A DNA stretch of 64,000 bases from Deinococcus gobiensis I-0. Its GTDB lineage: Bacteria > Deinococcota > Deinococci > Deinococcales > Deinococcaceae. Where the stretch lies: assembly GCF_000252445.1 (NCBI RefSeq), contig NC_017790.1, positions 726,968 to 790,967 of the forward strand, written 5' to 3'. The notes under the pieces are model-generated. The model made no database searches. It was not told the origin of the DNA and saw only the letters and a program-made list of their open reading frames with translations. Below are positions 9,312-20,372 of the stretch, one piece after another (within the stretch, counting starts at the first letter, position 1; every line of letters starts with the position of its first letter). The translations under genes and the position numbers were made by a program.

Positions 9312-9388
9312 ACGGCCGCCCACCTGGCCCCGGTCCCTCCTCAAAGGTTTGCCCAACACCGGCTGCCCAGCCGGCGCTCCCCCACCTC

Positions 9389-9394
9389 TACAGT
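9389..9394 (+). promoter_or_regulatory. -10 box of a leaderless promoter (histidine kinase)
   Basis: TACAGT, then 6 nt (GGAATA), then the ATG at 9401. No Shine-Dalgarno sequence is present, so the transcript should start at or next to the ATG. No good -35 is visible. Confidence 0.6.
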
Positions 9395-9400
9395 GGAATA

Positions 9401-11041
9401 ATGTCTGAGGTCACCTCGCCCTCTCTCCTGCACCAATTGTTGACGGTGACCCACGCCCTTTCCCAGGTCGAGCAGGTCGGTGCCATCTTTCCAGTGGTCC
9501 TCTCCACGGCCCAGCAGGGGCTTCAGGCGCTCGCCGGCGCCATCTTCCTGCCCGACCCGGCCCAGCAGCGTCTAGAGCGGGTAGCGGCGCAGGCCGAGCG
9601 GCAGGACGCCCCGTCCATCTGGCAGGACGGCCCCATCCAGACCGGCTCTCCGGCCAGCGTCAGTTTCATGACCCACGAAGCCCAGTATTTCCCTTCGAAG
9701 GGGGACCTCGCGCGGGCCTACCCGCACCTCGAGGAACAGACCGGCCAGACCGCGCCGGTCGCCAGCGCCGTCATTCCCATCAGCTCCCAGGATCAGGTGC
9801 TGGGGGTGCTCGTGCTCGATTTCGAGGAACCGCACCACTTCACGGCCGAGGAACAGCTCTTTCTGGAAATTCTGGCCTCCCTGAGCGGCCAGGTGCTCGT
9901 GCGCCTCAAGATGACGGCCCAGCTCCAGCACCAGGAGCGTCTGCTGCGCAGCATCGTCGAGCGCTCGCCCACGCCCATCGCGGTCGGCACGAAGGACGGC
10001 CAGGTCAGCCTCGTCAACGACGCCTACTTGGAACTGATCGGCCAGAGCCGCGCCGCCTTCGAGAAGGGCCAGATCGACTGGCGCGCCACCACGCCGCCGG
10101 AATTCCACGCCCTCGACACCGCCTCGGTCACGCGGGTGCTCCTCGAGGACGCCACGCCCACCTACGAGAAGATGCTTCAGCGGCCCGACGGCGAGCGCCG
10201 CGAGGTGCAGCTCACCATCATGCGCTACACCGCCGACAACGACACGGCGATTCTGGGCTATTTCGTGGACCTCACGAGCCAGCGCGCCGTGGAGCATGCG
10301 CTGGAGCGGCACAGCGAACTGCTCGAGGCCCAGGTCCAGAAACGCACCCGCGAAATCCAGGCGCGCGACGCCGAACTGGCAAGTTTCAATCTCGGGATCT
10401 CGCACGACCTGCGCGCGCCCGTACGGCGCATCAAGAGCTTCGCCGAGCTCCTGCTGCGCAACGCCGACGAGCTGCCGGAGAAGGCCCGCACGTACATCGA
10501 CTACATCGGCCTCTCGACCGAGCGCATGACGAATCTGCTCGACGGTCTGCTCTCGCTGTCCCAGGCGTCCCAGGCCCCGCTGCACAAGGTGCCCGTAGAC
10601 CTGGGGGCACTCGTCAAGGCCAGCCAGACCGACACGGAGATGCAGTACCCCGACCGCCCGATCACCTGGCAGATCGGGCCGCTGCCGGAGGTCTGGGGCG
10701 ACGCGCAGAGTCTGGAACGTGTCCTGACCAACCTGCTGTCCAACGCGGCGAAATACTCCCAGCACTCGGCCGAGGTCTGTATCCGCGTCTGGAGCGAGCG
10801 CGTTCCTGGGGGCTGGGCCATCAAGGTCACGGACCAGGGGGTGGGCTTCAACGACGCCTACCGCGAGCAGCTGTTCGGGCTGTTCCAGCGCCTGCATGCC
10901 GAGCGCGACTTCCAGGGGACCGGGGTCGGTCTGGCGACCGTCCTGCGCCTCATCTCCCGGCATGGGGGCACCGTCATTGCACAAAACAATCCCGGCGATG
11001 GTGCGACGTTCGGGTTTGTGCTGCCCGACCATGAGGCATGA
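9401..11041 (+). CDS. GAF-PAS sensor histidine kinase
   Basis: A 546-residue soluble hybrid-free kinase with no transmembrane segment. A GAF domain spans about residues 5-175 and a PAS domain about 180-300 (SIVERSPTPIAVGTKDG). A coiled coil and the HisKA domain follow, with the phospho-acceptor His335 in SHDLRAP. The HATPase domain has the N box (NLLSNAAKYS) and G boxes (DQGVGF, GTGVGLATV). The architecture is that of cytosolic kinases related to bacteriophytochromes, but the GAF lacks an obvious chromophore region. The response regulator 86 nt downstream is the likely partner. A second kinase of the same style lies at 51522. Confidence 0.9.
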   Translation: MSEVTSPSLLHQLLTVTHALSQVEQVGAIFPVVLSTAQQGLQALAGAIFLPDPAQQRLERVAAQAERQDAPSIWQDGPIQTGSPASVSFMTHEAQYFPSKGDLARAYPHLEEQTGQTAPVASAVIPISSQDQVLGVLVLDFEEPHHFTAEEQLFLEILASLSGQVLVRLKMTAQLQHQERLLRSIVERSPTPIAVGTKDGQVSLVNDAYLELIGQSRAAFEKGQIDWRATTPPEFHALDTASVTRVLLEDATPTYEKMLQRPDGERREVQLTIMRYTADNDTAILGYFVDLTSQRAVEHALERHSELLEAQVQKRTREIQARDAELASFNLGISHDLRAPVRRIKSFAELLLRNADELPEKARTYIDYIGLSTERMTNLLDGLLSLSQASQAPLHKVPVDLGALVKASQTDTEMQYPDRPITWQIGPLPEVWGDAQSLERVLTNLLSNAAKYSQHSAEVCIRVWSERVPGGWAIKVTDQGVGFNDAYREQLFGLFQRLHAERDFQGTGVGLATVLRLISRHGGTVIAQNNPGDGATFGFVLPDHEA

Positions 11042-11126
11042 TGAACCCACGCTGAGCAGTTGCCGGAAACTGTAGGCTGCGCGTGGAGCCGGAACGGACG
11101 TGCCTCGACCCTGCCGGAGGACTGGA

Positions 11127-11528
11127 GTGACTGGGCGACAACCCCCCTACGTGCTGCTGATAGAAGACAATCCCCTCGACGTTTTCCTGCTGGAGACGGC
11201 TTTCGAGCTGGCGCACGTGCAGGTCGATCTGGAAGTGGCCCAGGACGGAGCCGCCGGGCTCGAAGTCCTGGAAGCCGCCTGCCGCGACAACCGGCTGCCC
11301 AAGATGGTCATCCTGGACTACAACATGCCCAAGCTCAACGGCGCGGAGGTCCTGACCCGGCTGCGGCAGGACGAGCGCCTGTCGGAACTCAAGGTGGTCA
11401 TGCTGACGACCTCGCGCTCGCATGAGGCGCAGATCCGGGCGCTGCGGGCCGACGACTACCTCATCAAGCCCGAAGGGGTGGACGCGGCTCAGGCCGTCGC
11501 CCTGAAACTGGCCGCGCACTGGCAGTAG
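11127..11528 (+). CDS. Receiver-only response regulator (Rcp1-like)
   Basis: A 133-residue CheY-type single receiver domain. The acidic pair is in LLIEDNPLD, the phospho-acceptor is Asp64 in ILDYNMP, the switch threonine lies in MLTTS, and the conserved lysine is in LIKPEG. There is no output domain. GTG 11127 is chosen because GGAGGA lies 5 nt upstream; an in-frame GTG at 11100 would add nine unaligned residues. Receivers of this class relay phosphate from phytochrome-like kinases. The gene directly follows such a kinase and should form a two-component pair with it. Confidence 0.88.
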   Translation: MTGRQPPYVLLIEDNPLDVFLLETAFELAHVQVDLEVAQDGAAGLEVLEAACRDNRLPKMVILDYNMPKLNGAEVLTRLRQDERLSELKVVMLTTSRSHEAQIRALRADDYLIKPEGVDAAQAVALKLAAHWQ

Positions 11529-11863
11529 GACCTGCGAGGGCCGAACGCTCGCCGCGCCGGCGGCCCGGCACGACCGACCTCCCTGACCCCCTCTGCCTGA
11601 CCCGGTTGCTCTCCTCCGGGTCAGCTGATGAGCTGTTTATGAGTCTGGGCGGCGGCCCTGGCCCGTGGGGGATAGGGACCTGCCGGCCCTTCGCGGCCTC
11701 CGCAGCGGCCGATTTCTGCCGTCAGTCACGCGACGGCGAAAATACCCTTGCCGTAAATCCCCCCAAGGGGGGCATGCGACAAGTCAGGAAACTGTTGCGA
11801 CATGTGGTGTTTGTTAAGAGCAGGAAGTTCCCGTGTTCAGTCAGTTCACGGGCCAGGAGGCAT
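11529..11863 (+). other. Intergenic region upstream of the DUF11 surface protein
   Basis: No credible ORF. It holds a tight CCCCCC-AA-GGGGGG hairpin near 11759-11774. TTGCGA near 11800 is a possible -35, but no good -10 stands at the right distance. The strong AGGAGG of the next gene is at its right end. Confidence 0.4.
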
Positions 11864-14182
11864 ATGCAGAGGAATACCAAATTTATCACACTCATGGCGG
11901 CCCTGGCGACCGGCGTCGCTGCGGCGGCGGCCCCCACCCCCAATCCCAACAACTACACCGCCAGCGGCGTCACCATCGAAAACGTGGCGACGTCCAGCTT
12001 TACCGATCCTGCCAACTCCGCCCAGACGATTACGGGCACCTCGAACACGGTGAGAACGACCGTGCTGCCCCTGCCCGGTTTCGACATCGTGTACGGCTCC
12101 GGTGCGGCCGACGGCGGTGGAACGGACAGCAACAAGGCCAACGGGATCAACTCGGCCATCGCCGCGCCGGACTACAGGACCGACATCAAGCCCGGCGACA
12201 CCGTGACGAACACGTACTACCTCGTCAACAACGGCAACACGCCGCTGAACGTGCAGATTGCGGCCAACACCACGGGCAACTCGGCGGCGAACGCCACTTC
12301 GGGGATCGGGTCGCTGTCGCCCAGCGCCGTCACCTATACCTACGCCGACTCGGCCGGGACCGCTGTGACGGCCAATAACGGAACGGTCACGCTGCCGGTC
12401 AACGCTTACATCACCGTGACCCAGTCGTTCGTGGTTCCTGCCGGAGCGGCCCCGGGCACGCTGTACGGGGCTTCCCCGGTCGGCACCGTGGTCGGTACCG
12501 GCACGACCGCCAACGGCGTCACCACCGGCCAGACCCTCGGAGAAGGGCAGACCGTATCCAGCGGCACGCCCAGCGCGGCCCCGGCGGCCACCACCGACCT
12601 GCAGTTCACGGTGGTCAAGATCTACGACCCCGTGCTCGCCAACAGTCCGACCGCGCCCGGCGGCAACGTGACCCCCCCCGGCACGACCACACCCACGCCC
12701 GGCTACACGGCCACCACGCCCCCCACCTCCGGCAACGGCGCCCCACCCGCGAGCGGCACGGCCCCCGGCACCACCCTGATCACCGTTTCGGGAGATCAAC
12801 AGTTCGCCTATCCGCCCGCCGATACCGAAACGGCCAACCCCGACGTCGTGCGCTTCAAGAACACGGTCACCAACGGCGGGACGCTGACGGACACCATCTC
12901 GCTGCTTCCCGTCAACAGCACCGGGGCCGGTGCCGTGACGGGTTTCACCAAGACGTCGACCGGCACCTACACCGGAACGAACGCCGACGGCAAGACGGTC
13001 ACGGTGCAGTTCCTGGACGCCAACAACAACCCCATCGATTCCGTGACCGTCGGCGCAAACGCGTCGGCCGACTACACCACCCAGGTCACCTACCCCGACA
13101 GCAACTCGCTGCCCAACCAGCACGTGCTGGACCTGATCATCAAGGCCACCTCGGGCAACAACCCGAACGTCAGTGACCTCACCACCGACACCATTCAACC
13201 GACCCAGGCCCAGTTCGGCGACACCTCGAGCCTGACCTCGCCCCCCACCAAGCCGCTGGCGGTCAACCCCAACACCGCGCAGTCGCAGACGGGTACGCCC
13301 GGCTCGACCGTCTCCTACGCGATGAGCGTGGCCAACACGGGCACCTACACCGACAGCTATACCCTGAGCGGCTACGTCACCGTGACCCTCAAGGACAACT
13401 CGACGCGCACCGTGCCGGTGGTCTACAGCGGCACCAACGTGACCCAGACGGGCACGACGACGGTCAACGGCGTCACCTTCAACACCTACACCGTCAGCAA
13501 TGTCGCGCCCAACACGTCGGCGCCCCTGACGGCCACCGTGACGATCCCGGCGGACGCCGCCGCGACCGGAACCTCGGCGACCGCCGGGACCCTGCCGCTG
13601 CCCGCGCCGACCCTCCAGCAGACGGCCAGCAGCGTATACAGCGACAGTAGTACGAAGGGCCCCGGAAGTGGCCTGAGCCTGACGGACACCAACAACCTGC
13701 TGGTCGTCAGCGTGGCCGGTGGAGTCGTGACGGGCAAGTTCACCCAGACCACGGGGGCCGCGGCGACCCCGCCCACGCCCGCTGCCAACACGCAGAAGGT
13801 GACCGGGAATCCCGGTGTGCCCTCCAGTGGCGCGCCCAGTGCGACCGAAATCGGCAATCCCGCTGGTTACGACGCCCTCGCCACGCAGGGCTACCTGCCC
13901 CAGCAGGCCTACAAGTACGACATCATCGCCAAGAACAACTACAACACGGGCATCAGCAACTTCAGACTCAGCGACAAGCTGCAAAGGGGTCTGCAGTACG
14001 TGTCGGCGACCTGCACGGTCTACTCCTCTGACCAGGCCAACAAGACGGTCGTCACATCGCCCACCGTGGCGACTGCTGCCGGGACCGGGGCGGACGCCGG
14101 GACCACGACCGTGACCTGCGCCGCGACCACCCTGCAGCCGGGCCAGATCGAAATTCTCGAAATCACCGTCAAGGTCCAATAG
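11864..14182 (+). CDS. Secreted Thr/Asn-rich DUF11-type surface protein
   Basis: A 772-residue protein with an N-terminal Sec signal (MQRNTKFITLMAALATGVAA, cleavage after the Ala run). It is built from beta-sandwich repeats resembling DUF11/CARDB domains: PGDTVTNTYYLVNNGNTPLN near residue 107, PGSTVSYAMSVANTGT near 485, and YKYDIIAKNNY near 685. It is very rich in Thr, Asn, Gly and Pro, with a Pro/Thr linker around residues 265-305. The only clear Cys pair is near the C-terminus (SATCTVYSS, TVTCAATT). The ATG has AGGAGG at ideal spacing. Likely a cell-surface or S-layer-associated adhesin-like protein. No anchor motif is visible. Confidence 0.82.
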   Translation: MQRNTKFITLMAALATGVAAAAAPTPNPNNYTASGVTIENVATSSFTDPANSAQTITGTSNTVRTTVLPLPGFDIVYGSGAADGGGTDSNKANGINSAIAAPDYRTDIKPGDTVTNTYYLVNNGNTPLNVQIAANTTGNSAANATSGIGSLSPSAVTYTYADSAGTAVTANNGTVTLPVNAYITVTQSFVVPAGAAPGTLYGASPVGTVVGTGTTANGVTTGQTLGEGQTVSSGTPSAAPAATTDLQFTVVKIYDPVLANSPTAPGGNVTPPGTTTPTPGYTATTPPTSGNGAPPASGTAPGTTLITVSGDQQFAYPPADTETANPDVVRFKNTVTNGGTLTDTISLLPVNSTGAGAVTGFTKTSTGTYTGTNADGKTVTVQFLDANNNPIDSVTVGANASADYTTQVTYPDSNSLPNQHVLDLIIKATSGNNPNVSDLTTDTIQPTQAQFGDTSSLTSPPTKPLAVNPNTAQSQTGTPGSTVSYAMSVANTGTYTDSYTLSGYVTVTLKDNSTRTVPVVYSGTNVTQTGTTTVNGVTFNTYTVSNVAPNTSAPLTATVTIPADAAATGTSATAGTLPLPAPTLQQTASSVYSDSSTKGPGSGLSLTDTNNLLVVSVAGGVVTGKFTQTTGAAATPPTPAANTQKVTGNPGVPSSGAPSATEIGNPAGYDALATQGYLPQQAYKYDIIAKNNYNTGISNFRLSDKLQRGLQYVSATCTVYSSDQANKTVVTSPTVATAAGTGADAGTTTVTCAATTLQPGQIEILEITVKVQ

Positions 14183-14189
14183 GCTTTTC

Positions 14190-14207
14190 GCAGAGGGGCT
14201 CCTCTGC
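14190..14207 (+). terminator. Hairpin after the surface-protein gene
   Basis: GCAGAGG, 4-nt loop, CCTCTGC, starting 8 nt after the stop. No strong T-run follows, so termination may be weak. Confidence 0.45.
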
Positions 14208-14345
14208 ATTCCACGCAGTCTGGACGCCGCCTCGGCAGGGGTGGCGTCCTTTCTCGTCGTTGAGCCTGCGCAGGCTGATCGGCCAGAAGAGGCGCCGGTC
14301 GCTCTGCCCCGAACATGGCCCCGGTCACCCCGGTGGCTGTCACGA

Positions 14346-14379
14346 CAAAGGCAGGCGACGCTGTTACACGTCGCCTGCC
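14346..14379 (-). terminator. Intrinsic terminator of the MarR-MFS operon
   Basis: On the minus strand a perfect 10-bp stem (GGCAGGCGAC / GTCGCCTGCC) with a 10-nt loop is followed by TTTGTC. It lies 45 nt beyond the MFS stop codon. Confidence 0.75.
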
Positions 14380-14423
14380 CAGGGTTCCGGTCGTCCTTCA
14401 GGGCGCCGGGTTCAGGTGGGGAT

Positions 14424-16324
<1,901 letters not shown>

Positions 16325-16328
<4 letters not shown>

Positions 16329-16912
16329 GGTTGATCCTCGGGGGTAGGGGAGGGGGTGGGGGGATGGGGGCAGAGGGCCCTGCTGGCCTGAGCCGCAAAC
16401 TCGCCGGGACTGGCGGGCAGATAGGGATCGAGGCGGCCCAGGCAGCAGCGCAGTTCGCCCAGGACGTCGGCCGGGGCATGGAGCAGCAGCAGGGTGTAGG
16501 CCTGAAGGGCGTCGCGTTCCAGGCGGCCCAGGAGGCCCTGGCCCTGATCGCTCAGCGCGATCCGCTTCTGACGGCGGTTGTCGGGGTCCTCGCTGCGCAC
16601 CACGAGCCCGTGCTGGACGAGCCGTTCCAGCAGGTGACTGGTGGCCGAGAGGGTGAGCCCCACGGACCGGGCCAGGGCCGAGACGTTCTGGGTACCGTGC
16701 GCGCGCAGCTGGAACAGCACGCCGATCTGCCGGGAAGACAGCTGCGTGTCCTCGTGGTCGGCCTCGTTGAGACGCTGCGTGTAGGCGTTGACATAGCCCT
16801 GGTAGCGCTTCAGCGAGCGGCCCACGGTCCGGGCCACGGCCTCGGCCGACTCGTCCGGGGGACCGGGGGAAGATGCGGGGGTCGGGGGATCGGGGGGCCG
16901 GTCGCTGTTCAT
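16325..16912 (-). CDS. MarR-family transcriptional regulator
   Basis: A 195-residue winged-helix protein. After a disordered Pro-rich N-terminus the MarR core runs about residues 30-165: QIGVLFQLRAHGTQNVSALAR, then the recognition helix LSATSHLLERLV and the wing DPDNRRQKRIALSDQG. It is the first gene of a two-gene operon with the exporter, the usual arrangement for a ligand-released repressor of drug efflux. The C-terminal Pro/Ala tail is longer than average. Near-leaderless: TAGAGT lies 9 nt before the ATG and overlaps the proposed operator. Confidence 0.88.
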
Positions 16913-16913
16913 A

Positions 16914-16945
16914 CCTGCAAGACTCTAATACTTTTGAGCCTGCAA
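16914..16945 (-). promoter_or_regulatory. MarR-exporter promoter with candidate MarR operator
   Basis: Two direct CCTGCAA repeats (plus-strand 16914-16920 and 16939-16945) flank an imperfect palindrome (CTCTAATA-CTTTTGAG). The palindrome covers the minus-strand -10 TAGAGT (16922-16927). The position directly over the promoter suits autorepression. The site itself is an inference. Confidence 0.4.
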
Positions 16946-16967
16946 TGGTGAAACTATTGAAAGGATG

Positions 16968-16999
16968 AAAAGACCCGCCGCCTGTAGGGGCAGCGGGTC
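16968..16999 (-). terminator. Intrinsic terminator of the thiamine-salvage operon
   Basis: On the minus strand GACCCGCTGCC pairs with GGCGGCGGGTC (one G-U), with a 6-nt loop followed by TTTTC. It lies about 50 nt after the binding-protein gene. Confidence 0.8.
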
Positions 17000-17046
17000 G
17001 GCTCCGACGTGTCCGGAAGGCTGGCCCGGTCTCGCCGGACCTGCGC

Positions 17047-18072
17047 TCAGCGGCGCAGCAGCTCGTCGGTAAAGAGCTTGCGGAAATCCAGTTGCCGCGC
17101 GCTCTGCCCGTTCGGCAGTTTCACTGCGCCCGCCTTCAGCAGGAAAGCGGGATACTCCGTCCACATCTTCAGGGTCTGTTCGCCCCAGGGGCGGCCGGGG
17201 GCGCGGTAGGCCCCCTGACGTCCGAGTTCGGCCAGACTGTCTCGCAGGACGCCGGGGTCGGGGAAACTGCCTTTCGGGGCGGTGTCGATCATCAGGCGGG
17301 CGGCCTCGGCGGGGTGGGTACGGGCGTAGTCGTACCCCCGCGCCGTCGCGGCCATGAAGGCCCGCAGCCGGTCGCGCCGGGCCGGCAGGGTACGGCGGTC
17401 GGCGGTGAAGACCGGCGTGTAATAGTCCGGCACGCCGTAGTCCTTCATGGAAAAGGTCCGGAGCGGATGGCCCGTGCGCCGCGCCTGCACGCCCTCGACC
17501 GCCCCGAAAACCCACATGAAGTCCGCGCGCTTCGCCAGCAGGGCGTCGAGGCCGAACACGTTCAGGGCCGGACTGCGGAAGGTGCCCTGACCGCCGTCGC
17601 GCCGGATCATGGTCTGGAGAATCGGCGTTTCGTAGGGCGCCCCGAAGGCCGCGTAGACCCGGCCGTCGAAGTCGCGTGGCCGCCGGATGTCCGATCCGTC
17701 CAGTACCGCGAAAGACGCCGTGTTGGTGGCGTAGATGGCCGCCACGCTGACGAGCGGTTGCCCGGCGGCCACGGCGGTGGTCACGCCCTCGGCCCCCGAG
17801 ATCCCGAGGTCGGCCTTGCCTGCGAGAACCAGCGTGTCGGGGCTGACGGAGCCGTAGGGCAGCAGCGTGACCTTGAGACCCGCCGCCGCGTACCAGCCCC
17901 GGGCCTGCGCGACATACAGGCCGATATGGTTGAGGTTCGGCACCCAGTCGAGCGCGACGGTGACGGGTACGGGTGCGGCGGCGCGGGCAGGGGCGGTGGC
18001 GGATGCAGGCGCGGCCTGTACCAGGGAGAGCGGAGCGAGCAGCAGCGCGGCAGCGACAGACAATGTGTTCAT
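17047..18072 (-). CDS. thiY: NMT1/THI5-type solute-binding protein for a thiamine pyrimidine precursor (ThiY-like)
   Basis: A 341-residue periplasmic binding protein with a Sec signal (MNTLSVAAALLLAPLSLVQA). The hallmark start of the NMT1 fold is present: VTVALDWVPNLNHIGLYVAQARGWY, shown here in part as LDWVPNLNHIGLYVA. DLGISGAEGV follows. Such proteins bind formylaminopyrimidine or HMP for an ABC importer. It is the last gene of the riboswitch-controlled operon, 15 nt after the permease. Which pyrimidine is bound cannot be read from sequence. Confidence 0.85.
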   Translation of the reverse strand: MNTLSVAAALLLAPLSLVQAAPASATAPARAAAPVPVTVALDWVPNLNHIGLYVAQARGWYAAAGLKVTLLPYGSVSPDTLVLAGKADLGISGAEGVTTAVAAGQPLVSVAAIYATNTASFAVLDGSDIRRPRDFDGRVYAAFGAPYETPILQTMIRRDGGQGTFRSPALNVFGLDALLAKRADFMWVFGAVEGVQARRTGHPLRTFSMKDYGVPDYYTPVFTADRRTLPARRDRLRAFMAATARGYDYARTHPAEAARLMIDTAPKGSFPDPGVLRDSLAELGRQGAYRAPGRPWGEQTLKMWTEYPAFLLKAGAVKLPNGQSARQLDFRKLFTDELLRR

Positions 18073-18087
18073 GGATTTTCCTCTGGC

Positions 18088-18861
18088 TCAGAAGGGCGGC
18101 TGGGGCGGCAGCCAGCGCAGGACGCGGCGGGACAGGGCCGTGGTCAGGGCCACCAGCCCCACGCTGAGCAGCGCACATACGGCGACGGCCGCGAACATGA
18201 GGTCGGTGGCGCGGGCATTCACGCTGGTCTGGAGGACATACCCCAGCCCGGCATATGCGCCGAGATATTCGGAGAAGATGGCGGTGGGTACGGCGTAAGT
18301 CGCCGCCACCTTCAGGCCTGAAAAGAAGCTCGGGAGGGCCGACGGCCAGCGCACGAGGCGGTCGAGCTGGCCCGGCGACGCGCCCAGGCTCGCGGTGACG
18401 CGCAGCAGGTCGGGGTCGGCGCGCGACAGGCCGTCGAGGGTGGACACCGCGACCGGAAAGAAGCTGCCCAGCAGGACCAGCAGCACCTTGGGCAGCAGTC
18501 CGAAGCCCAGGGTCAGCAGCAGCAGGGGGGCGAGCGCCACCAGCGGCACCGTCTGGGACACGACCAGCCAGGGCAGCGCCGCACGTTGCAGGGCCGGGAG
18601 GCGGTGCAGCGCCAGCGCCGCGCCGGCCCCCAGCACGGCCGCTGCGGCCAGCCCCAGTCCCGTTTCGAGCAGGGTCTGGGCCGCATGCCGGGCGAGGTCT
18701 GGGGCGCTGCGCCACAGGGCCGCCAGCACGGCGCTGGGAGCAGGCAGGATATAGGGCGCGACCCAGCCCAGGCGCGCCGCCGCCTCGGCACACAGGGCCA
18801 CGCCCAAGCCGAGGGAGACCGGTCCCGTCAGGGCCGGGCGCAGGCGACCGGGAACGGTCAA
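18088..18861 (-). CDS. thiX: ABC transporter permease (ThiX/SsuC-like)
   Basis: A 257-residue inner-membrane permease with about six helices. The cytoplasmic coupling loop (RVTASLGASPGQLDRLVRWP) is typical of the taurine/nitrate/thiamine-precursor permease family. I place the start at TTG 18861, overlapping the ATPase stop as TTGA; the open frame continues upstream only as a shadow of the ATPase gene. It should pair with the neighbouring ATPase and binding protein. Confidence 0.85.
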   Translation of the reverse strand: MTVPGRLRPALTGPVSLGLGVALCAEAAARLGWVAPYILPAPSAVLAALWRSAPDLARHAAQTLLETGLGLAAAAVLGAGAALALHRLPALQRAALPWLVVSQTVPLVALAPLLLLTLGFGLLPKVLLVLLGSFFPVAVSTLDGLSRADPDLLRVTASLGASPGQLDRLVRWPSALPSFFSGLKVAATYAVPTAIFSEYLGAYAGLGYVLQTSVNARATDLMFAAVAVCALLSVGLVALTTALSRRVLRWLPPQPPF

Positions 18862-19631
18862 GGGCCGCCCTGCAGGGCCGCGAGAATGTCGGCCTCGGCC
18901 GCGCGCTGCCCTGCGGGAGTCAGGCCGCGCAGGTCGAGCCGCAGCCCCACGCGCGCCGGGCTGCCCGACAGCACGGCCACGCGGTCGCACAGCGCGGTCG
19001 CCTCGCGCACGTCGTGGGTGACGAGCACGGTGGTCGGCCGGAAACTGCGCTGTACCCCGCGCAGCCACGTCTGTATGTCCTGGCGGGTCAGGGCGTCCAG
19101 AGCGCTGAACGGCTCGTCGAGCAGCAGGACCTCGGCCCCCGTGAGGACCGCGCGCAGGATCGCCACCCGCTGCGCCATGCCGCCCGAGAGCTGGTGCGGG
19201 TACAGCGTGGCCGTCTGCTCCAGCCCGAAGCGGGAGAGCAGTTCCAGCGCGGCGCCCCGGTCCTGGGGCTGCCCCCGCACCTCGGCACTCAGGTGCAGGT
19301 TGCCCAGCACCGTGCGCCAGGGCAGCAGGGCCGGGCGCTGCGGCACGAAACCCACGCGCCCCCGCTGCGAGGCGGCGGGGACCGGTTCGCCCCCCCGGCG
19401 CAGTTCTCCGGCCGAGAAGTCGTGCAGGCCGGCCAGGGCGCGCAGCAGCGTGCTCTTGCCGCAGCCGCTGCGCCCCAGCAGCCCCGTGACCTCTCCGGCC
19501 GGAAAGTCGAGCCACAGCCCGGCCAGCACAGGGTCACCGGGTCGCGGCGTGGTCGGGGGGGCCGCCGCGCCGTAACCCAGCGACGCGCCGCGCACCTCCA
19601 GGGCCGGAGCAGCGGTCCCGCCGGTGTTCAC
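18858..19631 (-). CDS. thiZ: ABC transporter ATP-binding protein (ThiZ-like)
   Basis: A 257-residue ATPase of the SsuB/TauB/ThiZ group. Walker A is GRSGCGKST, the Q-loop is in FVPQRP, the signature is LSGGMAQRV, Walker B is VLLLDEPFSALD, and the H-loop is in LVTHDV. The start is GTG 19631, overlapping the tenA stop by 4 nt. It powers uptake of the pyrimidine bound by the ThiY-like protein. Confidence 0.9.
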   Translation of the reverse strand: MNTGGTAAPALEVRGASLGYGAAAPPTTPRPGDPVLAGLWLDFPAGEVTGLLGRSGCGKSTLLRALAGLHDFSAGELRRGGEPVPAASQRGRVGFVPQRPALLPWRTVLGNLHLSAEVRGQPQDRGAALELLSRFGLEQTATLYPHQLSGGMAQRVAILRAVLTGAEVLLLDEPFSALDALTRQDIQTWLRGVQRSFRPTTVLVTHDVREATALCDRVAVLSGSPARVGLRLDLRGLTPAGQRAAEADILAALQGGP

Positions 19632-20311
19632 TCCGGTCCGGTGACGGCGTACACCGTGTCGTAGAACAGCTTCTCGCAGGCGTAGGTGCGCCGCACGGTG
19701 CGGGTCACGGTCTCGCGCGCCTGTGGAGTGAGGGCCAGTTCGCGCAGCAGGGCGGCCTCGCCGCCGTCTACGCCTGCCTTCAGGCCGTCGTGGAGCGGGA
19801 AGAAGGCCACCTGCTCGGGGGTCAGGCCGTACTCACGCACCAGCGCCGGTCCCGCGAGATCGCAGATGGCGATAAAGACGCTCTCGCTCGCGGCCACGCT
19901 GGCCAGCAGGCCCAGAAAGCCGTCGTGGGCCAGCGCGTAATAGAAATTCATGGTCAGGGCCGCGCAGCCCGGCAGAGGCTCGGCCGCCGCGAACTCGGCC
20001 TCGGTCAGCCCGAAGGCCCGCCCGAAGTGCAGCAGGTGGCCGGGGTCCTCCGGGGCCGAGAAGTTCTGTTTGGCGGTCCACTTGCCCAGCAGCGCCGCGC
20101 GGGCGCGCTCGTCCGGCGCGTGGGCCAGCAGCAGGGCCTCGAGCTGGCGCGAGTGCCCGACCAGCCAGGCGTCTTGCAGCGCGAAGGTCCGCAGGTGCGC
20201 CCGCGTCGCCGTCCCCGACTGTACCGCGCGCCACAGCGGGTGGCCGAGCAGGGCGGCGGCCTGCGGGCGCAGGTCTTCGGTGAGGACATCCGGAATGAAA
20301 CTGTACGGCAA
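19628..20311 (-). CDS. tenA: TenA-family aminopyrimidine aminohydrolase
   Basis: About 227 residues, helical TenA/thiaminase-II fold: ALQDAWLVGHSRQLEALL carries the substrate-binding Asp, and TYACEKLFYDTVY carries the C-terminal Glu. In Bacillus TenA a catalytic Cys follows a leucine run; the matching stretch here (SVAASESVF) has Ser-Glu, so this looks like a Cys-less variant. Predicted role: hydrolysis of aminomethyl-pyrimidine to HMP in thiamine salvage. The open frame extends to 20413, but that part lies inside the TPP riboswitch and its terminator. No ATG or GTG is available, so I choose TTG 20311 (TTG 20314 is the alternative), with AAGGGGG as Shine-Dalgarno sequence. Confidence 0.82.
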   Translation of the reverse strand: MPYSFIPDVLTEDLRPQAAALLGHPLWRAVQSGTATRAHLRTFALQDAWLVGHSRQLEALLLAHAPDERARAALLGKWTAKQNFSAPEDPGHLLHFGRAFGLTEAEFAAAEPLPGCAALTMNFYYALAHDGFLGLLASVAASESVFIAICDLAGPALVREYGLTPEQVAFFPLHDGLKAGVDGGEAALLRELALTPQARETVTRTVRRTYACEKLFYDTVYAVTGPE

Positions 20312-20312
20312 C

Positions 20313-20340
20313 AAAAATTCCCCCTTCTGGACAGGGGGAA
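20313..20340 (-). terminator. Riboswitch expression platform: intrinsic terminator that also contains the tenA RBS
   Basis: On the minus strand TTCCCCCT, 7-nt loop, AGGGGGAA, then TTTTT: a textbook terminator. The 3' arm (AAGGGGG) is also the only Shine-Dalgarno candidate for tenA, and the start codon TTG falls at the end of the T-run. Folding the hairpin would therefore both end transcription and hide the ribosome site. Confidence 0.85.
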
Positions 20341-20372
20341 GCAGGCGGCCGTGCGCACGCGGAGGCGGCCGG

